Assembly: GCA_900315705.1 (NCBI GenBank)
Contig: ONAB01000003.1
Span: 44,633 to 108,632 of the forward strand
Reading direction: 5' to 3'
DNA: 64,000 bases
From: an uncultured Bacteroidales bacterium
Lineage (GTDB): Bacteria; Bacteroidota; Bacteroidia; Bacteroidales; WCHB1-69
The notes beneath the pieces are model-generated. The model was not told the DNA's origin, searched no databases, and saw only the letters and a list, made by a program, of their open reading frames with translations. Position 1 is the stretch's first letter; the number at the start of each line of letters is the position of its first letter. The position numbers and the translations under genes are program-made. This document shows positions 29,049 to 37,484 of this stretch, piece after piece.

Positions 29049-30209
29049 TCAAGCTACAAAGAGCACCTCGTACCAGAGATATCCGTCCAACACAACTTCC
29101 TTATAGTAAACGTTATCCACCTTGTAGTACACTCTTCCTTCGAGTACGATGGTCTGGTAGTTGCTGGGCAATTCTGCCACCAAAGCTCCGACCGGGGGTG
29201 CCACAACGACGTAGTCATTACGTCTCGGCAGGAAGAAAGTGCCATCATCATAGTAGTAAGTGACATTTCTGTAAACAACCACCACGGGTCTCCAGGTGTG
29301 GAAAATGGAGTGCGCGATGACGGCGCCAAGCGGGGGTCTGCAGATCACATAGTAGCCGTTGAGCATCGTGCAGAAGACACTGTTGTAGTAGTAGTAAGGG
29401 ATGCCTCCATAGTACACCGGACGGATGTGGTGAGGGACACTCATATGGCCGCCGAAGTTGTGGTGATTGGGGTGCATAAACGGGTTGTGGTTGTAGTGAC
29501 CCAATCTTTTGTTGTCATCATACCCCTGCGGAACCGGCTGAGGCTGTGCTACACCCTGACCGTTGTATCCTCTCTTGGCTTCTGCAGAACTGTTGGTGGC
29601 CGTGCTGGCAACTCCAGCGCTTTGACGGGCAGACGTGGACGTAGAGCTTGCAGGCGTTGCGGTGGTCGTTCTGCTCACCGTAGAGGATGAGGAGGTCGGC
29701 TTAGCCGCAGAAGAAGTCGCCGAAGTGGCCGGTCTGCTAGCAGAGGAACTGGAAGTAGCCGGTCTGCTGGTGGCAGCGCTGTTGGAAGAGGGCTGGTTCG
29801 TATTCACGCGGCCGGCACTCGTGCTGGTGCTGGTGGCGGGCTTGGCCACTGTGGATGTTGACGTACGGGACGTATTCACAGAGGAACCGGAAGCCGTGGA
29901 AGGACGAGAAGTGGTCGTCGTGGAAGGGCGTGACGTGCTGGTCGTGGAGGGACGAGAAGTGGTCGTCGCGGAGGGACGAGCCTGACCCGTCGAAGTAGGA
30001 CGATCCAAAGACGTCTGAGCTCTTTGATAGTTAGTGTTGGCTTTACTCATCTGAGTATCACCTTTTCTTTCCTGGCGGGCTGCCGTGGTTTGGGATTTGC
30101 CAGCCGAGGAAGAGGAGTTGGTTCTTGAGACCGGTGCTTGTCCCATCACATCTACTGCTGAAAGTGCCAGCAAGCTGATGATGCCTAAGGAAATGACTAA
30201 CTTTTTCAT
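29049..30209 (-). CDS. Exported Ser/Thr-rich protein with DUF6515-like C-terminus
   Basis: 386 aa from the ATG at 30209, which places the signal peptide (MKKLVISLGIISLLALSAVDVMGQ) at the N-terminus; an upstream start at 30236 would add nine residues. Residues ~55-215 are Ser/Thr/Ala/Pro low complexity with RPSTTTTS-type repeats. The C-terminal ~130 residues are ordered: a YYYNSVFCTML segment, then NVTYYYDDGTFFLPRRNDYVVVAPPVGA and VLEGRVYYKVDNVYYKEVV, a pattern I associate with DUF6515. Function unknown. Its disordered part resembles the tail of the lipoprotein at 22824. Confidence 0.7.
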   Translation of the reverse strand: MKKLVISLGIISLLALSAVDVMGQAPVSRTNSSSSAGKSQTTAARQERKGDTQMSKANTNYQRAQTSLDRPTSTGQARPSATTTSRPSTTSTSRPSTTTTSRPSTASGSSVNTSRTSTSTVAKPATSTSTSAGRVNTNQPSSNSAATSRPATSSSSASRPATSATSSAAKPTSSSSTVSRTTTATPASSTSTSARQSAGVASTATNSSAEAKRGYNGQGVAQPQPVPQGYDDNKRLGHYNHNPFMHPNHHNFGGHMSVPHHIRPVYYGGIPYYYYNSVFCTMLNGYYVICRPPLGAVIAHSIFHTWRPVVVVYRNVTYYYDDGTFFLPRRNDYVVVAPPVGALVAELPSNYQTIVLEGRVYYKVDNVYYKEVVLDGYLWYEVLFVA

Positions 30210-30275
30210 TGCTGTAGTTTTTAATTGGTTAAACAACGCTCATTAAGACGTTAAAAAAACCTAAACGTTTAAGAA

Positions 30276-32363
30276 CTACCGGGAGACCACCATTTTTTTC
30301 TCGTAGATCAAATTATCATTCTGACAAACAACTATATATATACCATTGTTCAAAGAAGAGACATCCATCTCGCAGGATTCCTGGTCTCCAAAAGTTCTCT
30401 GAAGAAGCATTCTGCCAGCCATATCATAGACTCTTACCAGCGTTTCACCGGAAGTTTGGGGCATCTGCAAATGCACCTTGTCCTTAACAGGATTAGGGAA
30501 CAACTGCACCTGGCCGGGGATTCTTTCCGCTATGGAACTCTCACCGTGAGCGCGCCAATTAAGTTTGAACCCGTCTCCGGACAGATAGTTGTCGGAATGG
30601 AAAGTGACGTGCACTTTACGGGAAGGGATTGTAAAATCTTCTGGAATCTCACTACCAGAAACCTCTTTGACCAATTCCGAGGGATTGACTCCTATGTTGA
30701 AGAAATAGAGTTTGTCTTCGGGGCTTATATCCAAGGAATCGAAGGAGAACGTGATGGCAGTCACATCCTGGATATTCAGCACCCAAGTGCATTCCATATT
30801 CGGGGCATACTGGAGCGAACCGCTTCCGTCCACAATTGTTCCAGTATCCTCCACGTGCAATCCAGAGTTGCAAATCTGAATATTTCTATGGAAGTCATAG
30901 CTCAGCCGCCATCCGGAAGCCGTAACCGAATCATCAGAGACAAACACAATCAGCAGGCTATCGGTATTAAAATTATAGGTAGTAACCTCCGGTTTTGAGC
31001 CGGAGAGAGAGAGCAGCAAGCTATCGTTTTTGTCATAGATAGACAATGAATCCTGGCCTTCTTGGGTGTCGAATGCTTGAATATTAATGGTAACGAAGTT
31101 CGCATTCTCGGCGGCAATCAAGTAGGAGCAGTTGGAATTATTGGCATAGTCCAGATTTCCGCTTCCGTCCTCAAGGGTGCCCGACTCGGCGTGGATTTCG
31201 CGAGTGGTGCAGTAATAGGGATACTGGGTTTCAGGGGGATACAAGCCGAAGATGGCCGACTGGCCGCTGCCATAGCCATTTACAGGGTTGGACCCGCTAG
31301 AACGGACGGTATAGTAGCCGTTGGAGGTACCACCCCAGCCGAAATTGAAGTGCATCAGGTTATCGCTATTATAGCCATCACATACAAAGGCGTGACCGCC
31401 TTCGTTGGAATAGCCAGAATAATAGACGGGCCGGCCGACATTGAGATCGTTTTTCAGTTTCTGGATCCACTGGGTGCTGGAGTAGTTGTGTTTGGACTGG
31501 TAGTTGCAGCCGGTTTTATATCCAAAATAGGTGACCATAGCATTGGGAACATCGGAGGAATAGGCGCCTGAGCCATCAGCCGCATAATGCATATCAACCG
31601 AGGTTGCGCAATGGAAGATGAGTTTGGCAACCTCATTGTTGTAATGGTTCAATTGGTCTTCCATTGCCTCGTAGCAATAGCGTTGCTGGCCGAAATTCAC
31701 ATAGAAATTGCCATAATCCGTATAGTTGGTGTGAGAACCGGAGCCTTGGGTAGGATAACGGTAATAATAGAGAATCATTGCCATTGCGACCGCCACACAG
31801 CCGTTGGGGGTGCGGGAATTATAGCCGCCCGGGGATTCGTAATCAATGGGAGAGTATGCATTATAGTATTTATTCTGATTCCAACGGGCAGTGATAAGCG
31901 GAGAAACCACCTCAACTGTTTCATCGTTAACGCCCCTATCTCTTAACGCATTCCATTGCGCTGCGACATCGGGAGCTGCCTGCTGTTCACTTTCCCTGAC
32001 GGCACGAATGTCGTTTTGGTATTCTTCCAGGAGGAAAAGGGCGCCGGGAGCGGCAGTGGCATAATCGAAATTGCCGTCAAAGGAGTAAGCTAAGACGGGC
32101 TCCACGGCATCATCGCCTGCAAGCACCAGAAAGCCGTGGTCAAAATTCAAGATTGCCAGCAAAGGATGCTGGGAATCACCCAAATATTGCACATCTTTCA
32201 AAGCAGAATTCATCGCCGCAGGACATAAGGTGGCGGCCTTTTGTCGGAAAGCGACCTCTCCATATTGAGACAAGTGTCTCTTTTCCACCGGATTGGCAAA
32301 TGCCAAAACATTTGCAATCAAAAGTATCAGCAAGAAACTGAACGTTTTACAAGTTTTTATCAT
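30276..32363 (-). CDS. C10-family cysteine protease with CUB-like domains and T9SS sorting domain
   Basis: 695 aa from the ATG at 32363, chosen because it begins the signal peptide (residues 1-23). A propeptide (~25-155) precedes a streptopain-like C10 catalytic domain with nucleophile Cys189 (NGCVAVAMAM), His324 (GGHAFVCDGY) and Trp343 (FNFGWGG). Two CUB-like beta domains follow (CSYLIAAENANFVTINIQ and CTWVLNIQDVTAITFSF), then a Por-type CTD (LFPNPVKDKVHL ... LNNGIYIVVCQ ... KKMVVSR). This is the architecture of secreted T9SS proteases related to interpain and PrtT. It probably degrades host or dietary protein outside the cell. Confidence 0.9.
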   Translation of the reverse strand: MIKTCKTFSFLLILLIANVLAFANPVEKRHLSQYGEVAFRQKAATLCPAAMNSALKDVQYLGDSQHPLLAILNFDHGFLVLAGDDAVEPVLAYSFDGNFDYATAAPGALFLLEEYQNDIRAVRESEQQAAPDVAAQWNALRDRGVNDETVEVVSPLITARWNQNKYYNAYSPIDYESPGGYNSRTPNGCVAVAMAMILYYYRYPTQGSGSHTNYTDYGNFYVNFGQQRYCYEAMEDQLNHYNNEVAKLIFHCATSVDMHYAADGSGAYSSDVPNAMVTYFGYKTGCNYQSKHNYSSTQWIQKLKNDLNVGRPVYYSGYSNEGGHAFVCDGYNSDNLMHFNFGWGGTSNGYYTVRSSGSNPVNGYGSGQSAIFGLYPPETQYPYYCTTREIHAESGTLEDGSGNLDYANNSNCSYLIAAENANFVTINIQAFDTQEGQDSLSIYDKNDSLLLSLSGSKPEVTTYNFNTDSLLIVFVSDDSVTASGWRLSYDFHRNIQICNSGLHVEDTGTIVDGSGSLQYAPNMECTWVLNIQDVTAITFSFDSLDISPEDKLYFFNIGVNPSELVKEVSGSEIPEDFTIPSRKVHVTFHSDNYLSGDGFKLNWRAHGESSIAERIPGQVQLFPNPVKDKVHLQMPQTSGETLVRVYDMAGRMLLQRTFGDQESCEMDVSSLNNGIYIVVCQNDNLIYEKKMVVSR

Positions 32364-32383
32364 ACCTCTAAAAAATAAGGTGG

Positions 32384-32391
32384 CAAAGATA
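32384..32391 (-). promoter_or_regulatory. Promoter -7 element of the C10 protease gene
   Basis: TATCTTTG on the minus strand, 20 bases before the ATG at 32363. Confidence 0.5.
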
Positions 32392-32453
32392 AAAAAAATA
32401 AGGGCACTTGGCGCATCCTTATTCCCGTAATAAAAATCCAAATCAAGAGGGAA

Positions 32454-32885
32454 TCAAAGCAATGGATCCATATCCACATCATCCCTTTCAGCGGGCGAGA
32501 GATTCCCGATGCTTCGCTGAATGGAGGAGATCAACGAGCCAATCATCTTGGTCAATTCCATCAATTGATTGCGAGAATACTCATAATTCTCAGGAGTAAA
32601 CACGTCCAGGCGACGGGCCAGCTCAGTATAGACGACGCACTCTCTCACCGAACTTTTCGCGAGTTTCATATAATAGAGGAACTGCGATTTGTTACGGGAG
32701 GAGCCCTCCGCGGTCTGCAAGGCAATGGCATTGGCCGAACTCAGGAATGAGTCGCGGGACGAAGGTGCGAACTCGCCAGCGGCGAAAGCCAGTGTTTTGT
32801 GAAGCCAGACCGCATATTCCAAGGCTTTGGCATAGATTCTAAGATCTTCAAATCTGAAAAAACCGACATTGTTTTCAAGTTCCAT
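32454..32885 (-). CDS. Four-helix-bundle protein (23S rRNA intervening-sequence family)
   Basis: 143 aa. The conserved start of the family is visible (FRFEDLRIYAKALEYAVWLHKTL), followed by IALQTAEGSSRNKSQFLYYMKLAKSSVRE, typical of the TIGR02436/S23 four-helix-bundle family. Despite the old name, such proteins are widespread in Bacteroidota outside rRNA genes and their role is unknown; no rRNA lies nearby here. It is transcribed alone, opposite to the rarA-porP fusion. Confidence 0.82.
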   Translation of the reverse strand: MELENNVGFFRFEDLRIYAKALEYAVWLHKTLAFAAGEFAPSSRDSFLSSANAIALQTAEGSSRNKSQFLYYMKLAKSSVRECVVYTELARRLDVFTPENYEYSRNQLMELTKMIGSLISSIQRSIGNLSPAERDDVDMDPLL

Positions 32886-32916
32886 AATAACAGTTTTTTA
32901 TTAAGTTTTCAAAGCA

Positions 32917-32924
32917 CAAAGATA
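32917..32924 (-). promoter_or_regulatory. Promoter -7 element of the four-helix-bundle gene
   Basis: TATCTTTG on the minus strand, about 32 bases before the ATG at 32885. Confidence 0.45.
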
Positions 32925-33005
32925 CAATAATTTTCGACACAGACTATAGGGCTTGGATTTTTTTTTGCATTGAAAACAGAGAAATCTGCATTGGCAATAA
33001 TTTTG

Positions 33006-33013
33006 TATTTTTG
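33006..33013 (+). promoter_or_regulatory. Promoter -7 element of the rarA-porP operon
   Basis: TATTTTTG 20 bases before the rarA ATG. The leader would be only about 13 bases. Confidence 0.5.
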
Positions 33014-33032
33014 CCCTCACATTTTCGACCTT

Positions 33033-35312
33033 ATGCAAAAACCGTTGGCAGAGATATTGCGGCCTCACACCTTGGATTCCTACGTCGGTCAGGAGCACCT
33101 GATGGGCAAGGGAGCCGTATTGCGCACTGCCATCGAGAGCCACAACATCCAGTCGATGATATTCTGGGGTCCTCCCGGCGTGGGCAAGACCACCCTGGCG
33201 TTGCTCATCGCCGAGCAGACCGACTCTGACTTCTTCCTGCTGAGCGCCATCAACAGCGGGGTGAAGGACATCCGCGACGTCATCGAGAAAGCAAAGAAGT
33301 CGGAGCGGCGCGCGCTGCTATTCATCGACGAGATCCACCGTTTCTCCAAATCCCAGCAGGACTCCCTGTTAGGGGCGGTGGAGCAAGGCGTGGTGACGCT
33401 GATTGGCGCCACGACGGAGAACCCCTCCTTCGAGGTCATCTCCCCCCTACTCTCCCGTTGCCAGGTTTATGTACTGAAAAATCTATCACGGGAGAATCTG
33501 GAGCAGATTCTGAAGACAGCGACCGAGTATCAGGAAAAGCACCTTGGCTGCAAAATCGACCTGCAAGATACTGAGGCCTTGCTGCGCATTTCCGGCGGCG
33601 ACGCCCGCAAACTAATCAACGCCATAGAGTTGGTGACTTGGATGATCAAGCCTGTGGACGGCGTCATCACCATTACCCGCGAGGATGTGATGCAGGTCAT
33701 CCAGCAGAACCTGGCCCTTTATGACAAAAAGGGGGAGCAGCATTACGACATCATCTCGGCATTCATCAAGTCGATGCGGGGCAGCGACCCCAACGCGGCG
33801 GTCTATTGGATGGCGCGGATGCTGATTGCCGGGGAAGACCCGTTGTTCATCGCTCGCCGGATGGTTATCTTGGCCTCCGAGGACATCGGCAACGCCAACC
33901 CGAATGCGTTATTGTTGGCCAACAACTGTTTCCAGGCGGTGAATGTGATTGGGATGCCCGAAGCGCGTATCCCTTTGACGCAAACGGCCGTGTATTTGGC
34001 TTCATCCCCCAAAAGCAATGCTGCGATAATGGCCATCGACACGGCATACGCCATCATCAAGCAGACCGGCGACCTGCCCGTACCGTTGCACATCCGCAAC
34101 GCGCCCACGAAACTGATGAAGGAACTGGGCTATCACAAGGGGTACCAATATGCGCACGATTTCGAGCACAACTTTGTGGAGCAAGAATTTATGCCCGACA
34201 AATTGAGCGGGGTCAAGATATACGAGCCGCAGGACAACCCGCGCGAAAACGAGTTGCGGAAATATCTGCGCCGTTGTTGGAACGAGAAATACAAATATGT
34301 GATGCTGTTGTTGGTGGCATTGTCTTGTTTTTTTTTCTCTGCACGGGGACAGAACTACCATTTCTCGCAGTTCTATGACCAGCCACTCACACTCAATCCC
34401 TCGTTGACGGCCGCCTACGACGGACTGTTCAGGGCTGCGACCGCATATCGGACGCAATGGCACTCGGTGACGGTGCCGTTCCAGACCATTGGCGTGGGCG
34501 TGGACGGGGCCGTGTACCGCAACAACCGACGGCAGGAGTTGCTGGGAATCGGGGGCTCCTTCACGGCAGACAAGGCTGGAGATTTGCACTACACCTCGCT
34601 GCAGGCATTCATCACCGCATCATACATTAAATATATAGGGCGTCACGGGAAGAACAAGATAGGCATCGGAATGTACGGAGGGCTGTTGCACAACGCCATA
34701 GACTACAGTGGGGCACGATGGGACGAGCAGTTCATTCACGGAGTTTACGACCCTTCGGTGCCCGGCAGCGAGCAATTTGCCATAACCAAGCAATTTTTTT
34801 TTGACATCGGGGCCGGGGCGTTCTGGAGTTTCACGCCCAACAAAAACAACGTCTTCCAGGTGGGTGTCAGCGCCGCGCACCTCAACCGGCCGAAAGAGAC
34901 CTTTGGCAATGACCTCACCCAACTGCCCATCAAGTATAACGTCCATTTTCTGTCGCGCATCGGGCTCAACTCCAATCTGGCGTTAGAGCCGTTGTTTTAC
35001 GGCAGTTGGCAACGCAAGTTCAGCGAGTACACCTTCGGCACCAACATTGAGTATTTCCAACGGAAGAACAGCTACACTACTGTCTTCTCGGTTGGCGGCG
35101 GCCTCTTCTACCGCTGGAACGACGCCATCGTGATGAACGTCTTCTTCAACTTGCAGAACGTGCGGTTGGGGGTCGGCTACGACATCAACGTCTCGAAGTT
35201 TGTGGCAGCCACGCACGCCCGCGGCGGTATGGAGCTGACCTTGTCGTACATTTTCAAGAAAAAAACCATAAAACGAATCGGCAAGGAGCCTTGCCCATAC
35301 GACTTGATGTAA
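33033..35312 (+). CDS. rarA: RarA (MgsA) ATPase fused in frame to a PorP/SprF T9SS protein
   Basis: A single open frame of 759 residues. Residues 1-422 are RarA, an AAA+ ATPase acting at stalled replication forks: Walker A GPPGVGKTT, Walker B LLFIDEIHRFSKSQQD, and the natural C-terminus (RKYLRRCWNEKYKY). Where a stop is expected (TAT at 34296) the frame runs on through GTG to ATG at 34302, which begins a perfect signal peptide (MLLLVALSCFFFSARGQ) and a 336-aa PorP/SprF barrel (NYHFSQFYDQPLTLNPSLTAAYDG). The ATG at 33033 is used because it matches the RarA N-terminus. Either the rarA stop was lost, with PorP translated by re-initiation, or the sequence has an error. Confidence 0.8.
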   Translation: MQKPLAEILRPHTLDSYVGQEHLMGKGAVLRTAIESHNIQSMIFWGPPGVGKTTLALLIAEQTDSDFFLLSAINSGVKDIRDVIEKAKKSERRALLFIDEIHRFSKSQQDSLLGAVEQGVVTLIGATTENPSFEVISPLLSRCQVYVLKNLSRENLEQILKTATEYQEKHLGCKIDLQDTEALLRISGGDARKLINAIELVTWMIKPVDGVITITREDVMQVIQQNLALYDKKGEQHYDIISAFIKSMRGSDPNAAVYWMARMLIAGEDPLFIARRMVILASEDIGNANPNALLLANNCFQAVNVIGMPEARIPLTQTAVYLASSPKSNAAIMAIDTAYAIIKQTGDLPVPLHIRNAPTKLMKELGYHKGYQYAHDFEHNFVEQEFMPDKLSGVKIYEPQDNPRENELRKYLRRCWNEKYKYVMLLLVALSCFFFSARGQNYHFSQFYDQPLTLNPSLTAAYDGLFRAATAYRTQWHSVTVPFQTIGVGVDGAVYRNNRRQELLGIGGSFTADKAGDLHYTSLQAFITASYIKYIGRHGKNKIGIGMYGGLLHNAIDYSGARWDEQFIHGVYDPSVPGSEQFAITKQFFFDIGAGAFWSFTPNKNNVFQVGVSAAHLNRPKETFGNDLTQLPIKYNVHFLSRIGLNSNLALEPLFYGSWQRKFSEYTFGTNIEYFQRKNSYTTVFSVGGGLFYRWNDAIVMNVFFNLQNVRLGVGYDINVSKFVAATHARGGMELTLSYIFKKKTIKRIGKEPCPYDLM
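34302..35312 (+). CDS. PorP/SprF family T9SS outer-membrane protein (internal start of the fused frame)
   Basis: 336 aa if translated from the internal ATG. Its signal peptide, cleaved after ARGQ, would not work buried behind 422 residues of RarA, so independent initiation is the likely way it is made. The family motif HFSQFYDQPLTLNPSLTA follows, then barrel strands ending in GGMELTLSYIF. PorP/SprF proteins associate with the T9SS to hold cargo such as SprB at the surface. The PD40/OmpA-like partner gene follows after 3 bases, the arrangement typical of SprF-type loci. Confidence 0.78.
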   Translation: MLLLVALSCFFFSARGQNYHFSQFYDQPLTLNPSLTAAYDGLFRAATAYRTQWHSVTVPFQTIGVGVDGAVYRNNRRQELLGIGGSFTADKAGDLHYTSLQAFITASYIKYIGRHGKNKIGIGMYGGLLHNAIDYSGARWDEQFIHGVYDPSVPGSEQFAITKQFFFDIGAGAFWSFTPNKNNVFQVGVSAAHLNRPKETFGNDLTQLPIKYNVHFLSRIGLNSNLALEPLFYGSWQRKFSEYTFGTNIEYFQRKNSYTTVFSVGGGLFYRWNDAIVMNVFFNLQNVRLGVGYDINVSKFVAATHARGGMELTLSYIFKKKTIKRIGKEPCPYDLM

Positions 35313-35315
35313 ACT

Positions 35316-36923
35316 ATGGGGGCAAGAACATCCAATATCATCCTTTTGTTGCTTTGCTGCTTTTCGGCTTTTGCCCAGGTGGGCAAGATGACCGAGCAAG
35401 AGCGTGAGCAACAGCGACGGTTCATCCGTCAGGACACCCTGCCCGTAGTGGTGGAGGCCTTGCCCGACGAGGTGAACACCCATTTCTCCGAATATTGCGG
35501 GCAGTTGTTGTCCGACTCCACCTTTTTGTTCACCTCTATGCGTGCCAACGTAGACGAAGACATCGAGCATCTTTTTGAGACCAGTTGGTATTGTGACATT
35601 TACGAATCCAGGCTTTTGCCTAACGGCGATTATGCCCCGGCAGAGGCGCTACCCGCCATCATCAACACATTCAAGACATTCAACAGCAACTTCTGTTTCA
35701 ACGAAAAACGCGATTTGCTGATATATTCGCGGTGCACGCGCAATATGTATGGTGAGTTGCGATGCACGCTCTGGCAAAGCCAGCGCAAAGGACAATCGTG
35801 GAGCAAACCCAAGAAACTCCCCTCCACCATCAATGCGGAGGGCGCCACCACGCTGCATCCCCATATTGTGGATGGTGACGACCACGACGTGCTCTATTTT
35901 GTTTCTGACCGAAAACAGGGTGTCGGCGGGTTGGACATCTGGTACTCCATTCACAAGGACGGGCATTTTCAGGCGCCTGTCAACGTGGGCGGCAGCATCA
36001 ACAGCGAGGGAAATGAAGTGACGCCTTTTTACGACAGGCAAAAAGGAGTGCTGTATTTCAGCTCTGATGAGCATCTGGGCATCGGGGATTACGACATCTT
36101 CTACTGTCCGGGCGCCTTGAACCGTTGGGGCGAAGTGTCCAATATGGGTGTTCCCTTCAATTCCGGATACAACGATTTCTACTTCAACCTCAACGCGGAC
36201 GGAAAAAGCGGGTATTTGTCCTCCAACCGACCCCACGATGGGATGGACGATGCAGACACTTGCTGCAACGACCTCTTCCAGTTCCATTGGATGCTGCCCA
36301 TTGATACAATGGCAACTCCGCCTGTGGACACCCCCGACATACACGAGAAAATAGCCTCCACACTGCCCATCATCCTCTATTTCCAAAACGACCAACCCGA
36401 CCCGCGCTCGGTTTCCGACACCACCGTCACCGAGTATCCGGACCTGTATGCGCAATATATGAGCGACAACGCCCTTTATGTGCGGGAAACGGGGCGCGGA
36501 CTTACCGATGCAGAGCGCAAAACGGCCGAGCAGGAGATGAGAAAGTTCCTGCGCGACTCCGTGGCCACGGGCTACGAGCGGTTGCAAAAGTTGACACAAT
36601 ATTTGCACGAAGCCCTCGCAGCAGGCGAAGCGGTGGAAATCACCATCAGCGGCTATGCCAGTCCGCTGCACAACAGCGACTACAACCGGCACCTCTCCTC
36701 ACGCCGCATCTACAGTTTGCTCAATTATCTGCGCAAAACTGAAAACGGGTTCTTCATTCCCTATTTGGATAAAAAAAAGTCCGGGCTTATCATTCATCTT
36801 GACCCGCAGGGCGCAGTGCAGCGCAGTTTCGCAACCCAGGAGACGCGGGAAACCGTGTATGGTGTGCAGGCCGCCAAAGACCGGAAAATCATCATCACCG
36901 GCGGAACGACAAACAAACAGTAA
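35316..36923 (+). CDS. PD40-propeller protein with OmpA-like C-terminus, PorP partner
   Basis: 535 aa with a signal peptide (residues ~1-20). The central region has PD40-type repeats (VLYFVSDRKQGVGGLDIWYS; VLYFSSDEHLGIGDYDIFY; SGYLSSNRPHDGMDD). The C-terminal ~150 residues contain ISGYASPLHNSDYNRHLSSRR, an OmpA-domain-like helix that could bind peptidoglycan, though the family's usual GHTD is replaced by SGYAS. It lies 3 bases after the PorP frame. Such pairs recur beside T9SS-dependent surface proteins; exact role unknown. Confidence 0.75.
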   Translation: MGARTSNIILLLLCCFSAFAQVGKMTEQEREQQRRFIRQDTLPVVVEALPDEVNTHFSEYCGQLLSDSTFLFTSMRANVDEDIEHLFETSWYCDIYESRLLPNGDYAPAEALPAIINTFKTFNSNFCFNEKRDLLIYSRCTRNMYGELRCTLWQSQRKGQSWSKPKKLPSTINAEGATTLHPHIVDGDDHDVLYFVSDRKQGVGGLDIWYSIHKDGHFQAPVNVGGSINSEGNEVTPFYDRQKGVLYFSSDEHLGIGDYDIFYCPGALNRWGEVSNMGVPFNSGYNDFYFNLNADGKSGYLSSNRPHDGMDDADTCCNDLFQFHWMLPIDTMATPPVDTPDIHEKIASTLPIILYFQNDQPDPRSVSDTTVTEYPDLYAQYMSDNALYVRETGRGLTDAERKTAEQEMRKFLRDSVATGYERLQKLTQYLHEALAAGEAVEITISGYASPLHNSDYNRHLSSRRIYSLLNYLRKTENGFFIPYLDKKKSGLIIHLDPQGAVQRSFATQETRETVYGVQAAKDRKIIITGGTTNKQ

Positions 36924-36938
36924 AACCATTCGCATCGT

Positions 36939-37400
36939 ATGATCAAAATACTTTTCATCTGCCACGGCAACATCTGCCGCAGTCCAATGGCCGAATTTGT
37001 TATGAAGAAAATGGTGGAGGAGGCTGGAGTCTCCCATCTCTTTGAGATCGCCTCCGCGGCAACCTCCACGGAAGAGATCGGCAATCCCGTATATCCGCCT
37101 GCCCGCCGGAAGCTGGCCGAGCACGGCATCGGCTGCGATGGCAAGACCGCCCGCCAGATTACGCGGGGCGATTATCGCCATTTTGACCACATCATTGCGA
37201 TGGACCGCAACAACCTCCGCAACTTGCGACGCGTTATTGGAGAGGACCTTGACGGGAAAATTTCGCTGATGATGGACTACACCGACCGTCCCGGCGACGT
37301 GGCCGACCCGTGGTACACCGGGGACTTTGACGCCACTTGGAGAGATGTGGAAGAGGGTTGTCAGGGGCTACTGCGACAGCTTCTTGGGAAACAGGGTTGA
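36939..37400 (+). CDS. Low-molecular-weight protein tyrosine phosphatase
   Basis: 153 aa. The P-loop CHGNICRS gives nucleophile Cys8, Arg14 and Ser15, and the general acid Asp is in the DPWYTGDF motif near residue 120. It removes phosphate from tyrosine residues; relatives often control capsule synthesis kinases, but no kinase gene is adjacent. It sits 15 bases after the PD40/OmpA-like gene, so it may belong to that operon. Confidence 0.9.
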   Translation: MIKILFICHGNICRSPMAEFVMKKMVEEAGVSHLFEIASAATSTEEIGNPVYPPARRKLAEHGIGCDGKTARQITRGDYRHFDHIIAMDRNNLRNLRRVIGEDLDGKISLMMDYTDRPGDVADPWYTGDFDATWRDVEEGCQGLLRQLLGKQG

Positions 37401-37450
37401 CAAGTGGATTTTTTCAGTGAGGGGCAGTCCAAAAATTCATTTTTTTTGAG

Positions 37451-37458
37451 TATGTTTG
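37451..37458 (+). promoter_or_regulatory. Promoter -7 element of purL
   Basis: TATGTTTG matches TAnnTTTG, 26 bases before the purL ATG. Confidence 0.45.
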
Positions 37459-37484
37459 CACCCCGTAACAGAAACCATCTAACT

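Noticed and set aside
37404-37484. Upstream GTG start adding 27 residues to PurL
   Set aside because: It lies before the TATGTTTG promoter element and the extra residues do not match PurL.
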